Source of the DNA: an uncultured Gammaproteobacteria bacterium | GTDB lineage: Bacteria > Pseudomonadota > Gammaproteobacteria > Steroidobacterales > GCA-2729495 | Assembly (NCBI GenBank): GCA_937958785.1 | Contig: CALGMY010000091.1 | Span: forward strand, 1 to 6,447 | Reading direction: 5' to 3' | DNA: 6,447 nucleotides | Part shown: piece by piece, positions 1 through 5,994 of the stretch | How positions within the stretch are numbered: the first letter of the stretch is position 1 | How the letters are laid out: every line of letters begins with the position of its first letter | Notes under the pieces: generated by a model | Seen by the model: only the letters and a program-made list of their open reading frames with translations | Databases searched by the model: none | Told to the model about the DNA's origin: nothing | Made by a program: the position numbers and the translations under genes

Positions 1-791
1 TCGGCTGCTTCAGCAGTCCGGTCCGTCAGCGTCGCCAGCCACGCATGCGGCGCGCCGGCGAACGTGTTGGGCGAGAACACCATCACGAAGTTTATGCCCA
101 TCGATTCCCACTGGATCTCGCCGAAGTTGGCGATGGGCAGGGCCCAGACGCCCCAGAGCGGCGCGCCGCCCGCGGCGACGAACATCAGCCCGGGGCCGAT
201 GGCCAGCCACTTCCAGCGGTGCCGGATCCAGAGTGCGATGCCCACTCCCACCATCACGATGTTCATGACGATCGCGGGCAGGGGGCTGGGGCCGTTGGCG
301 AACTCCACCGCATCGGGGCTGCAGAACTGGGCCGCCGAGACTTTGGTGGTGTACCGGAGCGTGTCGGCGATGCAGCCGGGCCGGAGTTCCACGGCCGGGA
401 GCGGCCCGACCTCGCCGAACAGCAGGCCGATGGTATAGGGCAGGTCCTTGAGGAACAGGGCCACCGCGCCGAGGCAGAACAGCCCCATGACCAGCCGGCT
501 TCTTGCCCACTCGAGACCGGCCATGCGGGCGATCGACCCGGCAACGATCATGAGCAGCGGCAGCATAGTCCAGTGCCAGAAGAAGGCCGGGATGCTGAGG
601 CCGTAGAGCAGGTCGCCCTCGCCGACGATGCGCCCGATGCCGATGCGGAAGTTGTCGTACCAGAGCAGGGTGTTCGTGAACAGCGTCAGGGACAGGGCCA
701 CGGGCCTGCCTGCCGGCGTCCACCGGTGCCAGCCCCAGGTCAGGAGGGCCAGGTGGATGACCGCGTAGGCCAGGAAGATATTGGACAGCAT
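1..791 (-). CDS. Uncharacterised multi-pass membrane protein (C-terminus beyond window)
   Basis: I do not recognise a named family. The visible 263 codons start at ATG 791-789 and stay open to the window edge, so the C-terminus is missing. Hydrophobic stretches lie near residues 4-20, 31-45, 66-90, 99-125, 172-189 and 195-220, suggesting about six or more membrane helices in the inner membrane. The loop at about 127-171 is polar, holds two cysteines (C140, C157) and could form a disulfide if it faces the periplasm. A conserved-looking patch runs from W44-Y45-D46-N47 through GIGRIVGEG (51-59) to the aromatic run F70-F71-W72-H73-W74; I have a vague memory of similar YDN...GEG...H patterns in unnamed membrane proteins. 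The start follows the upstream stop directly (TAG then ATG), with AAGGAG 9 nt ahead, so it is the fifth gene of the leftward operon. A transport or membrane enzyme role is possible, but no function is assigned. Confidence 0.8.
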   Translation of the reverse strand, partial: MLSNIFLAYAVIHLALLTWGWHRWTPAGRPVALSLTLFTNTLLWYDNFRIGIGRIVGEGDLLYGLSIPAFFWHWTMLPLLMIVAGSIARMAGLEWARSRLVMGLFCLGAVALFLKDLPYTIGLLFGEVGPLPAVELRPGCIADTLRYTTKVSAAQFCSPDAVEFANGPSPLPAIVMNIVMVGVGIALWIRHRWKWLAIGPGLMFVAAGGAPLWGVWALPIANFGEIQWESMGINFVMVFSPNTFAGAPHAWLATLTDRTAEAA

Positions 792-1655
792 CTATTGGCG
801 CTCCTTGTTGAGGATGGCGAGGAATTCCGGGCTGATCTCCGCAACGCCCCGGGCCCTGGCCTGCCGCACGATGCCTTCGAGCACCTGGCGGAGGAAGGCG
901 CGGGGGATGCCCGTGAGCTGTTTCGACGCCTCCAGCGTGAAACGCACGCCATCGTCGATGCGGTTGGCCTCGTAGTGCACCACCTCGTGCCGGGCCCCCA
1001 GGTCGGGGATCGGCAGCTTGTAGGCAGGCTCCGTCTCGCCGAACCAGAAGGTGTTGCCCCCGCGGAAGCCATACGTGAGCGGGATGCGGGGCATCTCATC
1101 CCCGCTGCCGTCAAGGAGCTTCTGCCAGCGCTGCTTCAGGAGGATGTTGTCGATGTTGAGCAGCAGGTGCGCGGAGGCGGAGTCCCGGAGGATCGGGTTG
1201 GCGGCGATGCGCTCCGCGTCCAGCGTGCACTCGAAGACCTGGAACGACTCGCCGATGATCTTTGGCAGCCCGTCGCCGGTGCGGCCCGGAGTCGGGCTGT
1301 CCACCAGCGTGAAGGTGTTGTAGGCCATCTTCTCGGCCGGCGGCTGGCCGGGATAGCCGAACTTGAGGATGGTCTCGATGCGAGTCCGGTCGTACTCGAT
1401 GAAATTGAGGGCACACTTCCCCGTGCGGCGTACGTTGGCGACGGTGTTGGAACTCGGGCGGCTGATCACCATCCAGGAGCGCCGCTTGATCACTTCGAAC
1501 GGGAAGCTGAGCTGGTACGGGCCGATGCTCGTGACGCCCGCCTCGTCCACCGAGGTGATCAGCGCGAAGGACGAGCCGTAGAAGGCGCTGGACTGGTACC
1601 AGTTGTCGCGGAGGGGGCTCGCGACGAAGGCATCGGGCGCAGTCTCGGGCAACAT
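792..1655 (-). CDS. Flavin-reductase-like split-barrel protein with C-terminal PCP_red-like domain (copy 1)
   Basis: The predicted protein has 287 residues. Residues about 15-175 look like the FMN-binding split barrel of the flavin reductase family (COG1853 type): FALITSVDEAG at 30-40, IGPYQLSFPF at 44-53, the strand WMVISRPSSNT at 61-71, then CALNF at 81-85. GESFQVFEC at 135-143 matches the 'ESPxxxEC' strand usual in this family. Family members bind FMN, and some bind F420 or haem; they reduce flavin for a partner monooxygenase or act on substrates directly. After about residue 220 comes a section foreign to simple flavin reductases: F239, E242-A243, L247, I250-P251, then ARARG (267-271 region) and I-S, which fits the C-terminal domain of ChlB/BchB without gaps. 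I chose ATG 1655 over the in-frame GTG at 1697: it avoids a 38-nt overlap, has AGGGAGG 12 nt upstream, and gives the typical MLPETAPD...SPLRDNWYQSS opening. It follows the LLM gene by 4 nt and is probably cotranscribed. The fold call is strong; cofactor and reaction are unknown. Confidence 0.87.
   Translation of the reverse strand: MLPETAPDAFVASPLRDNWYQSSAFYGSSFALITSVDEAGVTSIGPYQLSFPFEVIKRRSWMVISRPSSNTVANVRRTGKCALNFIEYDRTRIETILKFGYPGQPPAEKMAYNTFTLVDSPTPGRTGDGLPKIIGESFQVFECTLDAERIAANPILRDSASAHLLLNIDNILLKQRWQKLLDGSGDEMPRIPLTYGFRGGNTFWFGETEPAYKLPIPDLGARHEVVHYEANRIDDGVRFTLEASKQLTGIPRAFLRQVLEGIVRQARARGVAEISPEFLAILNKERQ
801..806 (-). promoter_or_regulatory. Ribosome binding site for the membrane protein
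   Basis: AAGGAG on the minus strand lies 9 nt before ATG 791, inside the last codons of the upstream gene. It supports this start and translation linked to the gene before it. Confidence 0.7.
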
Positions 1656-1659
1656 GGCC

Positions 1660-2679
1660 TCAGGCAGCCTCCCTGAGGACCGGCAGCACGCGCTCACCGA
1701 TCAGGCGGATGGCCTCAGCCTGGTCCTCGTGCAGCTTCAGCGCCACCTCGTCCAGTCCGAGGCGGTGAAGGGCCCGCAGCCGCGCGATGTGGCCCGCCAG
1801 GTCATCGGGGGTCCCGGCGAGGCTGAGGTTGTCCACCAGCTTCTCCAGGACGGACTCCGGCACCCCGGGCACCACGCCCGTGCCGTTCTTGTAGGCCTTG
1901 AAGAAGGCGTTGCGGTTGCGGTCCACGAGTCCGCACTCCTCGGCGGTGAGGAATTCCTCCAGGTACCAGGGGTCCAGCATGCCGCGCAGGGCCAGTTGCT
2001 GGCGAGCCTCGGCAACCGAGCGGGCCCGGTCCGGCTTCACGTGCCATGCCACGAGTCCGCTGATCGTCACCTGGTCGCGACTGCGCCCCGCTTCCTTCAG
2101 GAACCCGTCGAGCATCGCCATGGTGCTCGCGAAGCGGCGTGGCAGCGGGTCGCCCACCATGACGTGGTCCGCCACCCGGGCGGCCATGCGCATCATCTGC
2201 GGCTTGTTGGCCCCCACGTAGATGAGTGGCTTCGCGTCCGTGGCCCAGGTCGGGTGGTAGTTCCAGACCTGGAAGATCTTGCCCGGGTAGTTCAGCGGCT
2301 GCTCCGGCCCGGCAGCCCTGACGACCTCCACGGTCTCCCGGACCCGGCCCACCATGCGCTCGACGCCCATCCCCATGGCGGCATTCACGCCCGTCGGCCC
2401 GCCGATCAGCACGTGGGCACGGCCGTGGCAGAGTTCATTGAACGTGGCGAGGGCCTTCGCGGTCTTGTACGGGTGCTGCTCGTACGCCGTCACCACCAGG
2501 GGGCCGAGGCGGATGCGGTCCGTGGCGAGGGCCAGCGGCGCGAGCGCCAGGAAGGGATCGCGGGAAGAGGGGTAATTGGAGCTCCAGATGCCGTCGATGC
2601 CGTAGCCCTCCGCCAGCAGCCCGAGGTCCCGGGCTTCCCAGGGCGACGTGGCGGGATCGAGGATGACGTGGACCCGCAT
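1660..2679 (-). CDS. LLM-class flavin/F420-dependent oxidoreductase
   Basis: This 339-residue protein has the usual length and layout of the luciferase-like TIM-barrel family (bacterial luciferase, F420-dependent methylene-H4MPT reductase, alkanal monooxygenase types). Markers: the first strand MRVHVILDPATSPWEARDL (1-19); GIDGIWSSNYPSSRDPF (27-43) followed by LATDRIRLGPLV (51-62); GRAHVLIGGPTG (86-97), the 'GR..lGiG' element; PLIYVGANKPQMMRMAARVAD (151-171) followed by HVMVGD; and GTPDDLAGHI (289-298), the 'GTPeev' element. The enzyme should use reduced FMN or F420 to oxidise or reduce an organic substrate; the cofactor cannot be settled by eye. The frame stays open well upstream to 3744, but that part lies out of frame over the hydrolase gene. 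ATG 2679 gives the family N-terminus and overlaps the hydrolase stop by one base (TGATG). No clear Shine-Dalgarno precedes it, so translation is probably coupled. Its operon partners, two split-barrel proteins, are plausible reductase partners. Confidence 0.92.
   Translation of the reverse strand: MRVHVILDPATSPWEARDLGLLAEGYGIDGIWSSNYPSSRDPFLALAPLALATDRIRLGPLVVTAYEQHPYKTAKALATFNELCHGRAHVLIGGPTGVNAAMGMGVERMVGRVRETVEVVRAAGPEQPLNYPGKIFQVWNYHPTWATDAKPLIYVGANKPQMMRMAARVADHVMVGDPLPRRFASTMAMLDGFLKEAGRSRDQVTISGLVAWHVKPDRARSVAEARQQLALRGMLDPWYLEEFLTAEECGLVDRNRNAFFKAYKNGTGVVPGVPESVLEKLVDNLSLAGTPDDLAGHIARLRALHRLGLDEVALKLHEDQAEAIRLIGERVLPVLREAA
1668..1674 (-). promoter_or_regulatory. Ribosome binding site deciding the start of split-barrel copy 1
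   Basis: AGGGAGG on the minus strand sits 12 nt before ATG 1655, a little far but purine-rich. A second weak TGAGG, which contains the stop codon of the LLM gene, is only 2 nt from the start. Together they favour ATG 1655 over GTG 1697. Confidence 0.5.
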
Positions 2680-3614
2680 CAGATCGGCGTGTCGAGCCAC
2701 TGACGCACGTCCCGGCCGATCTCCGGGCCGGCCTGCTCGACGGCCATGTGGCCGACGCCGGGGTAGCTGATGAAGGTCAGCGAAGGCGCATCCTTCAGCA
2801 GCTCGCGGAACTCCACGGACTGCTCGAACTTCGCCGTCGAGTTGGCCTCGCCCCAGAGCAGCAGCACGGGCACGCGGATCGAGCGCACGAGCCCCTCGAT
2901 GTCGCCGGCCTGGTACTGGGACAGACGGTCGAGCTGGGCCTCCCGCTGGCCCTCGCGCATCCACATGTCGTACCAGCGGTCGATGAGTTCCTCCGGCGGC
3001 TTCGCCGGCGGGCCGAAGCCGCTGGACAGCATGCTGGCGGGCAGGGCACGGGGCAGGATGTACTTGAGCACGTAGGCGGCCTTGGGCACGCCACCACGGC
3101 TGGTCTTTTCCTTGCCCTCGAGCGAGCCCGGGCTCAGCAGGATGAGTCGCTCGACCCGCTCCGGGTGCCGGGCGGTGTAGTGGATGGCGACGGTGCCACC
3201 GAGCGACGTGCCGCCCAGGGTGGCCTTCTGGATGCCCAGCGCGTCGATGAAGCGCTCGGTGAGCTCGAGGGTGCGGGGCAGGGTGTAGTCGCCCGTGGGG
3301 TCCGGGCCGGTCAGCCCGTGGCTGGGCATGTCGAGCCGCACGACCCGGTAGCGGTCCTTCAGGGCGTCGACCCAGGGATCCCAGTCGATGAGGTTCGAGA
3401 AGTTGGCGTGGAACAGCAGCACCACGGGCCCCGAGCCCTCGTCCCGGTAATGGAAGCGCACGCCGTCGATCACCATGAAGCGGGACGCGGGGGTCGCGTA
3501 GCGCGACTCGAGCACCTCTGCCGGGATGTCCCGGTAGGCCCAGAGGGCAAAGCCGAGGGCCACGAGGCCGAGGACGAGCAGGGCGAGCAGCGTGCGACGG
3601 ATGATGCGCCACAT
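2679..3614 (-). CDS. Membrane-anchored alpha/beta hydrolase
   Basis: The 311-residue protein has an alpha/beta-hydrolase fold preceded by an N-terminal membrane segment (about residues 8-27, after basic R3 and R6-R7), so it is probably an anchored or exported inner-membrane protein with its catalytic domain outside the cytoplasm. Domain markers: VIDGVRFHYRDEGSGP (48-63), LLFHANFSNLIDW (66-78) at the oxyanion loop, LDMPSHGLTGPDPTGDYT (94-111), nucleophile elbow G135-T-S137-L-G139, and H289 in PGVGHMAVEQ as catalytic base. Two positions are odd. The usual acid after strand 7 (WGEAD) reads WGEAN, giving Asn258, and the oxyanion His-Gly reads His69-Ala70. Either another residue supplies the acid (E256 is near) or the protein is not a standard hydrolase. 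Family members cleave esters, lactones, epoxides or C-C bonds; the substrate is unknown. It starts 15 nt after the upstream gene, with GGAGAA ahead of ATG 3614. Confidence 0.9.
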   Translation of the reverse strand: MWRIIRRTLLALLVLGLVALGFALWAYRDIPAEVLESRYATPASRFMVIDGVRFHYRDEGSGPVVLLFHANFSNLIDWDPWVDALKDRYRVVRLDMPSHGLTGPDPTGDYTLPRTLELTERFIDALGIQKATLGGTSLGGTVAIHYTARHPERVERLILLSPGSLEGKEKTSRGGVPKAAYVLKYILPRALPASMLSSGFGPPAKPPEELIDRWYDMWMREGQREAQLDRLSQYQAGDIEGLVRSIRVPVLLLWGEANSTAKFEQSVEFRELLKDAPSLTFISYPGVGHMAVEQAGPEIGRDVRQWLDTPI

Positions 3615-3620
3615 GGTCGG

Positions 3621-3626
3621 TTCTCC
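3621..3626 (-). promoter_or_regulatory. Ribosome binding site for the alpha/beta hydrolase
   Basis: GGAGAA on the minus strand is followed by CCGACC and then ATG 3614. The leader GGAGAACCGACC nearly copies the one before the operon's first gene (GGAGAACGACC before GTG 4460). Confidence 0.65.
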
Positions 3627-3629
3627 GGG

Positions 3630-4460
3630 TCAGCCGGCCTTCTTCTTCTGGAACCGCTCGAGGAGCTCCGGCGTCATGCCCTGCTCGGCGGCGTAGGCGT
3701 TGAAGCGCGCCAGGGTGACCTTGTCGTCTCCCTTGCCACGGCAATAGCCCTCGGTCTGGTCGGTAACCATCTTGCGCACCATGGGCGGGATCGTCATGAG
3801 CGACTGCAGCGCGTCCGCGTCCCAGGCCATGCCGAGCCGCACCTCCCCGCCCTTGAACCCGTCCGGCGTCTCGCCGAGCTTGTGCATCGTGATGTGGCCG
3901 AGGGTCGTGTGGAAGTAGTCCTGACGGTCCTCGTCGCCGAGGCCGATGGGCAGGTTCATCCGGCGGATGCGCTCTTCCCGGCCCATGTCGATCAGTTCCT
4001 CGTCGAAGACCAGTGCCTTGATCTTCGCGATCACGATGCCGCTGGACTTGTCAAGCCGCACGATCTCCTCGGCCTCGCACTCGGCGATCTGGGGGCACTC
4101 CTTGATGGAGGGCGGCTTCACGTGCAGCGACGGAATCATGGTGAAGCGGGTGTGTTCCAGCTCGTTGACCCCCTCGGGGTAGAAGCGGGCCGTCTCCATC
4201 ATGTCGTCCAGGTAGTCGGCCGGCGGGCAGTTGACCACGAACTCCCGGGTGTCGCAGATGTTCTGGAACGAGTGGGAGTCCTGGCGGAAGCCGACGATCA
4301 TGCGCGGGTTCTTCGCCATGACGTCGTACTGCATGATGTGCGAGTAGGGCGCCGCATTCACCCGGCCCTGCCGGTCGAGGCTGGTGACGATCGTGATCAG
4401 CTTCGGGAACAGCCAGACGTCCGAGTACCAGAAGGGGCGGATCTTCGCTTCTTTCTTCAC
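3630..4460 (-). CDS. Flavin-reductase-like split-barrel protein with C-terminal PCP_red-like domain (copy 2)
   Basis: The predicted protein has 276 residues and is the first gene of the leftward operon. Residues about 10-195 form a flavin-reductase-type FMN-binding split barrel: KLITIVTSLDRQGRVNAAPY (20-39), PRMIVGFR (52-59), DSHSFQNI (61-68), REFVVNCP (72-79), and ECPQIAEC (121-128), the 'ESPxxxEC' equivalent. From about residue 208 a second domain follows: W213, D216-A217, L221, I224-P225, R229, E237, Y239, R241, G244 and V248-T249. This order and spacing agree with my memory of the ChlB/BchB C-terminal domain (W..EA...L..vP..vR.......E.YaR..G...iT), which helps form the protochlorophyllide site in the dark-operative reductase. 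The frame is open upstream to 4631, but residues before GTG 4460 are low-complexity and Arg-rich and would run into the divergent gene. AGGGAG lies just ahead of GTG 4460, so I chose that start. A role as reductase partner of the LLM enzymes, or as a binder of a flat ring compound, is inference. Confidence 0.88.
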   Translation of the reverse strand: MKKEAKIRPFWYSDVWLFPKLITIVTSLDRQGRVNAAPYSHIMQYDVMAKNPRMIVGFRQDSHSFQNICDTREFVVNCPPADYLDDMMETARFYPEGVNELEHTRFTMIPSLHVKPPSIKECPQIAECEAEEIVRLDKSSGIVIAKIKALVFDEELIDMGREERIRRMNLPIGLGDEDRQDYFHTTLGHITMHKLGETPDGFKGGEVRLGMAWDADALQSLMTIPPMVRKMVTDQTEGYCRGKGDDKVTLARFNAYAAEQGMTPELLERFQKKKAG

Positions 4461-4467
4461 GGTCGTT

Positions 4468-4473
4468 CTCCCT
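4468..4473 (-). promoter_or_regulatory. Ribosome binding site deciding the GTG start at 4460
   Basis: AGGGAG on the minus strand, followed by AACGACC, lies 7 nt before GTG 4460. It supports this start over the much longer upstream extension. Confidence 0.7.
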
Positions 4474-4510
4474 GGTCGACGGGCGGAGACTAGTCGCCGC
4501 CTGATGGCGC

Positions 4511-4525
4511 CACTGTAACAAAGTG
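4511..4525. promoter_or_regulatory. Candidate operator: inverted repeat CACT-N7-AGTG
   Basis: CACTGTAACAAAGTG has perfect 4-bp arms plus one further matching pair in the spacer, centred on 4518 in the AT-rich island. Its position between divergent operons is typical for a dyad bound by a TetR-, MarR- or GntR-type repressor. The repeat is short and imperfect, so chance is possible. Confidence 0.35.
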
Positions 4526-4565
4526 TATCGCCCCGTCCCGCGCCGGGCGTTCTCGGCCATACTCG

Positions 4566-4577
4566 GCCGGCGCCGGC
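4566..4577. repeat. 12-bp perfect GC palindrome in the MFS leader
   Basis: GCCGGCGCCGGC is its own reverse complement and ends 28 nt before the MFS start. Just upstream, CTCGGCC occurs twice (4552-4558 and 4562-4568), 10 bp apart. This could be a protein site or an mRNA hairpin, but such palindromes are common at this base composition. Confidence 0.3.
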
Positions 4578-4592
4578 GACCTCCCGGTGGAC

Positions 4593-4598
4593 GGAGAG
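4593..4598 (+). promoter_or_regulatory. Ribosome binding site for the MFS transporter
   Basis: GGAGAG lies 7 nt before ATG 4606 and supports that start. Confidence 0.7.
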
Positions 4599-4605
4599 AC
4601 GTGCC

Positions 4606-5973
4606 ATGACCAGCAAGGGCGGTGCCATCACCGGAGCCCCGGGCTACCGCCTCGGGCCCCTCGAATTCGCCTCCGGCATGAGCGGCGTGAATGCCTGGAC
4701 CTACCTCTATGTCTGCCTGGCGATCATGCCGGTCATCAGTTTCCTGAGCTTCTCCCAGCCCTACGTCCTGACCGAGATCATCGGCATCCCGCCCGAGCGG
4801 CACGGCCAGGTGACGGGCCTGCTCATCACCATGCACGAGCTGGTGGTGCTGGCGCTGGTGAGCTTTGCCGGCGGGCTCTCCGACCGGGTGGGGCGCCGGC
4901 CGCTCTACGCGACGGGAACGCTCATCGCCGGCGCCGGATTCGCCATCTATGGCCTGGCCAGCACCGTGGGCGACCTGTACGCGGGGCGCTTCGTGTATGC
5001 CATTGGCCTCGCCTTCGTGGGCGTCATGATCGCCGTCACCGCCGCCGACTACCCGGCGGAGAATTCCCGCGGGAAGATCGCGGGTCTGTCGGGGGTCCTG
5101 AACGGCCTGGGCATCGGCATCGCCACGGCACTGTTCGCGGCCCTGCCGGCCATTTTCAAGGCCCAGGGCCTGACCAGCGAGCAGGCGGGGCGCTACATGC
5201 TCTTCGTCATGGCGGGCCTCGCGGCCGTCACGGCGCTGATCATGCAGGTGGGCCTCAAGGGCGGTACGCCCACGGGGCACAGCACGCGGATGAGCCTGCC
5301 CCGGGTCCTGCAGCTCGGCATCCGCCAGGGCCTCGAGAACCCCCGCATCCTCGTCTGTTACGCCGGCTCCTTGATCTCCCGGGCAGACCTCACGCTGGTC
5401 GCGACCTTCGTGTCACTGTGGCTGCAGCGGGTCGGCCGGGACGAGGGCCTGGACGGTCCGGCAGCCCTTGCCCGGGCCGGCCTCATGTTCGCCCTGATCC
5501 AGGGCTCGGCGCTGCTGTGGGCGCCGGTGGCCGGGGTGCTCATCGACCGCTTCCACCGCCTCGCCTGCGTGGTCGTGGCGCTGTTGCTCGGTGCCGTCGG
5601 CTACACGCTGCTCGGCCTGCAGGACCACCCCTTCGCGCCCATGGGGTACCTCGGCTGCGTGCTGGTGGGGATCGGCCAGATGAGCGTGATCCTCTCGGTC
5701 ACGGGCCTGCTGGGGCAGGAAACGCCGGTGGATGTCCGCGGCTCCGTGATCGGCCTGGCGGGCTTCTGCGGGTCACTCGGCATACTCATCACCAGCCTGG
5801 CGGGCGGCTATGCGTTCGACTACTGGCGGATCTCGGGCCCCATCATCCTGGTCGGCCTCGCCAACCTGGCGGCCTTCGTTCTCGCGCTCGTGGTCTGGCT
5901 GCGCAGTGGCCGACCGGTGCGAATCGATGCCCGGGAGGCCCGTTCATCGACAATGATTGGCGTGGCGCATTGA
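4606..5973 (+). CDS. Major facilitator superfamily (MFS) transporter
   Basis: This 455-residue inner-membrane protein has the standard length for a 12-helix MFS permease. Hydrophobic helices fall in two groups, about 30-215 and 245-432, separated by a polar central loop (about 216-245). The signature motif A between helices 2 and 3 is clear: G90-L-S-D93-R94-V-G96-R97-R98-P99. A weaker copy, AGVLIDRFHRL (309-319), sits at the matching place in the second half. The pairs RGKIAGLSGVLNGLGIGI (155-172) and RGSVIGLAGFCGSLGILI (378-395) are the internal repeat typical of the two pseudo-symmetric halves. MFS proteins move small molecules by uniport, symport or antiport; substrate and direction cannot be read here. 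The gene is divergent from the five-gene operon and 21 nt ahead of a second LLM oxidoreductase, so import of the pathway's substrate or export of a product is likely. The start has a good Shine-Dalgarno. Confidence 0.93.
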   Translation: MTSKGGAITGAPGYRLGPLEFASGMSGVNAWTYLYVCLAIMPVISFLSFSQPYVLTEIIGIPPERHGQVTGLLITMHELVVLALVSFAGGLSDRVGRRPLYATGTLIAGAGFAIYGLASTVGDLYAGRFVYAIGLAFVGVMIAVTAADYPAENSRGKIAGLSGVLNGLGIGIATALFAALPAIFKAQGLTSEQAGRYMLFVMAGLAAVTALIMQVGLKGGTPTGHSTRMSLPRVLQLGIRQGLENPRILVCYAGSLISRADLTLVATFVSLWLQRVGRDEGLDGPAALARAGLMFALIQGSALLWAPVAGVLIDRFHRLACVVVALLLGAVGYTLLGLQDHPFAPMGYLGCVLVGIGQMSVILSVTGLLGQETPVDVRGSVIGLAGFCGSLGILITSLAGGYAFDYWRISGPIILVGLANLAAFVLALVVWLRSGRPVRIDAREARSSTMIGVAH

Positions 5974-5980
5974 CGTTCCT

Positions 5981-5987
5981 GAGGAGG
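5981..5987 (+). promoter_or_regulatory. Strong ribosome binding site deciding the GTG start at 5995
   Basis: GAGGAGG, close to a full anti-16S match, lies 7 nt before GTG 5995. It makes GTG the clear start of the second LLM gene rather than a later in-frame ATG at 6022. Confidence 0.8.
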
Positions 5988-5994
5988 CCTGACC

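Larger units (their letters stand above)
4461..4605. promoter_or_regulatory. Divergent intergenic region, probable control region of both operons
   Basis: The 145 bp between the divergent start codons must hold the leftward operon promoter and probably the rightward one. It contains an AT-rich island (about 4514-4528) within very GC-rich DNA, the inverted repeat at 4511-4525 and the GC palindrome at 4566-4577. I could not find a convincing sigma70 -35/-10 pair on either strand; a weak TTGTTA at 4521-4516 (minus) is the best -35-like hexamer. No regulator gene is in the window. Confidence 0.6.

Noticed and set aside
10..723. Minus-strand open frame of 237 codons beginning MDAGRQARG
   Set aside because: It is a shifted frame of the membrane protein gene, whose own frame gives hydrophobic helices and starts right after the upstream stop.
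45..1676. Long plus-strand open frame of 543 codons
   Set aside because: It is antisense to the membrane protein and split-barrel copy 1, both with clear family features or operon fit. Its translation is low-complexity (runs of E, G, R, A, H), typical of an antisense frame in GC-rich coding DNA.
1603..2703. Plus-strand open frame of 366 codons
   Set aside because: It is antisense to the LLM oxidoreductase, which shows all its family elements in the other strand.
2680..3744. N-terminal extension of the LLM frame to 694 codons, apparently a fusion protein
   Set aside because: The extension lies out of frame over the hydrolase gene and translates to an Arg/Pro/Ala-rich sequence. ATG 2679 gives the normal family N-terminus.
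2748..4493. Long plus-strand open frame of 581 codons
   Set aside because: It is antisense across the hydrolase and split-barrel copy 2, with no recognisable domain and a His/Glu/Arg/Gly-rich composition.
4491..4563. Specific sigma70 promoters, such as CATACT at 4558-4563 (plus) or TACACT at 4528-4523 (minus) as -10 boxes
   Set aside because: Neither has a -35-like hexamer at 16-18 bp; they were left as part of the general control region.
4461..4631. N-terminal extension of split-barrel copy 2 (57 codons)
   Set aside because: It would overlap the start of the divergent MFS gene, is Arg-rich without similarity to the family, and GTG 4460 has a good ribosome binding site.
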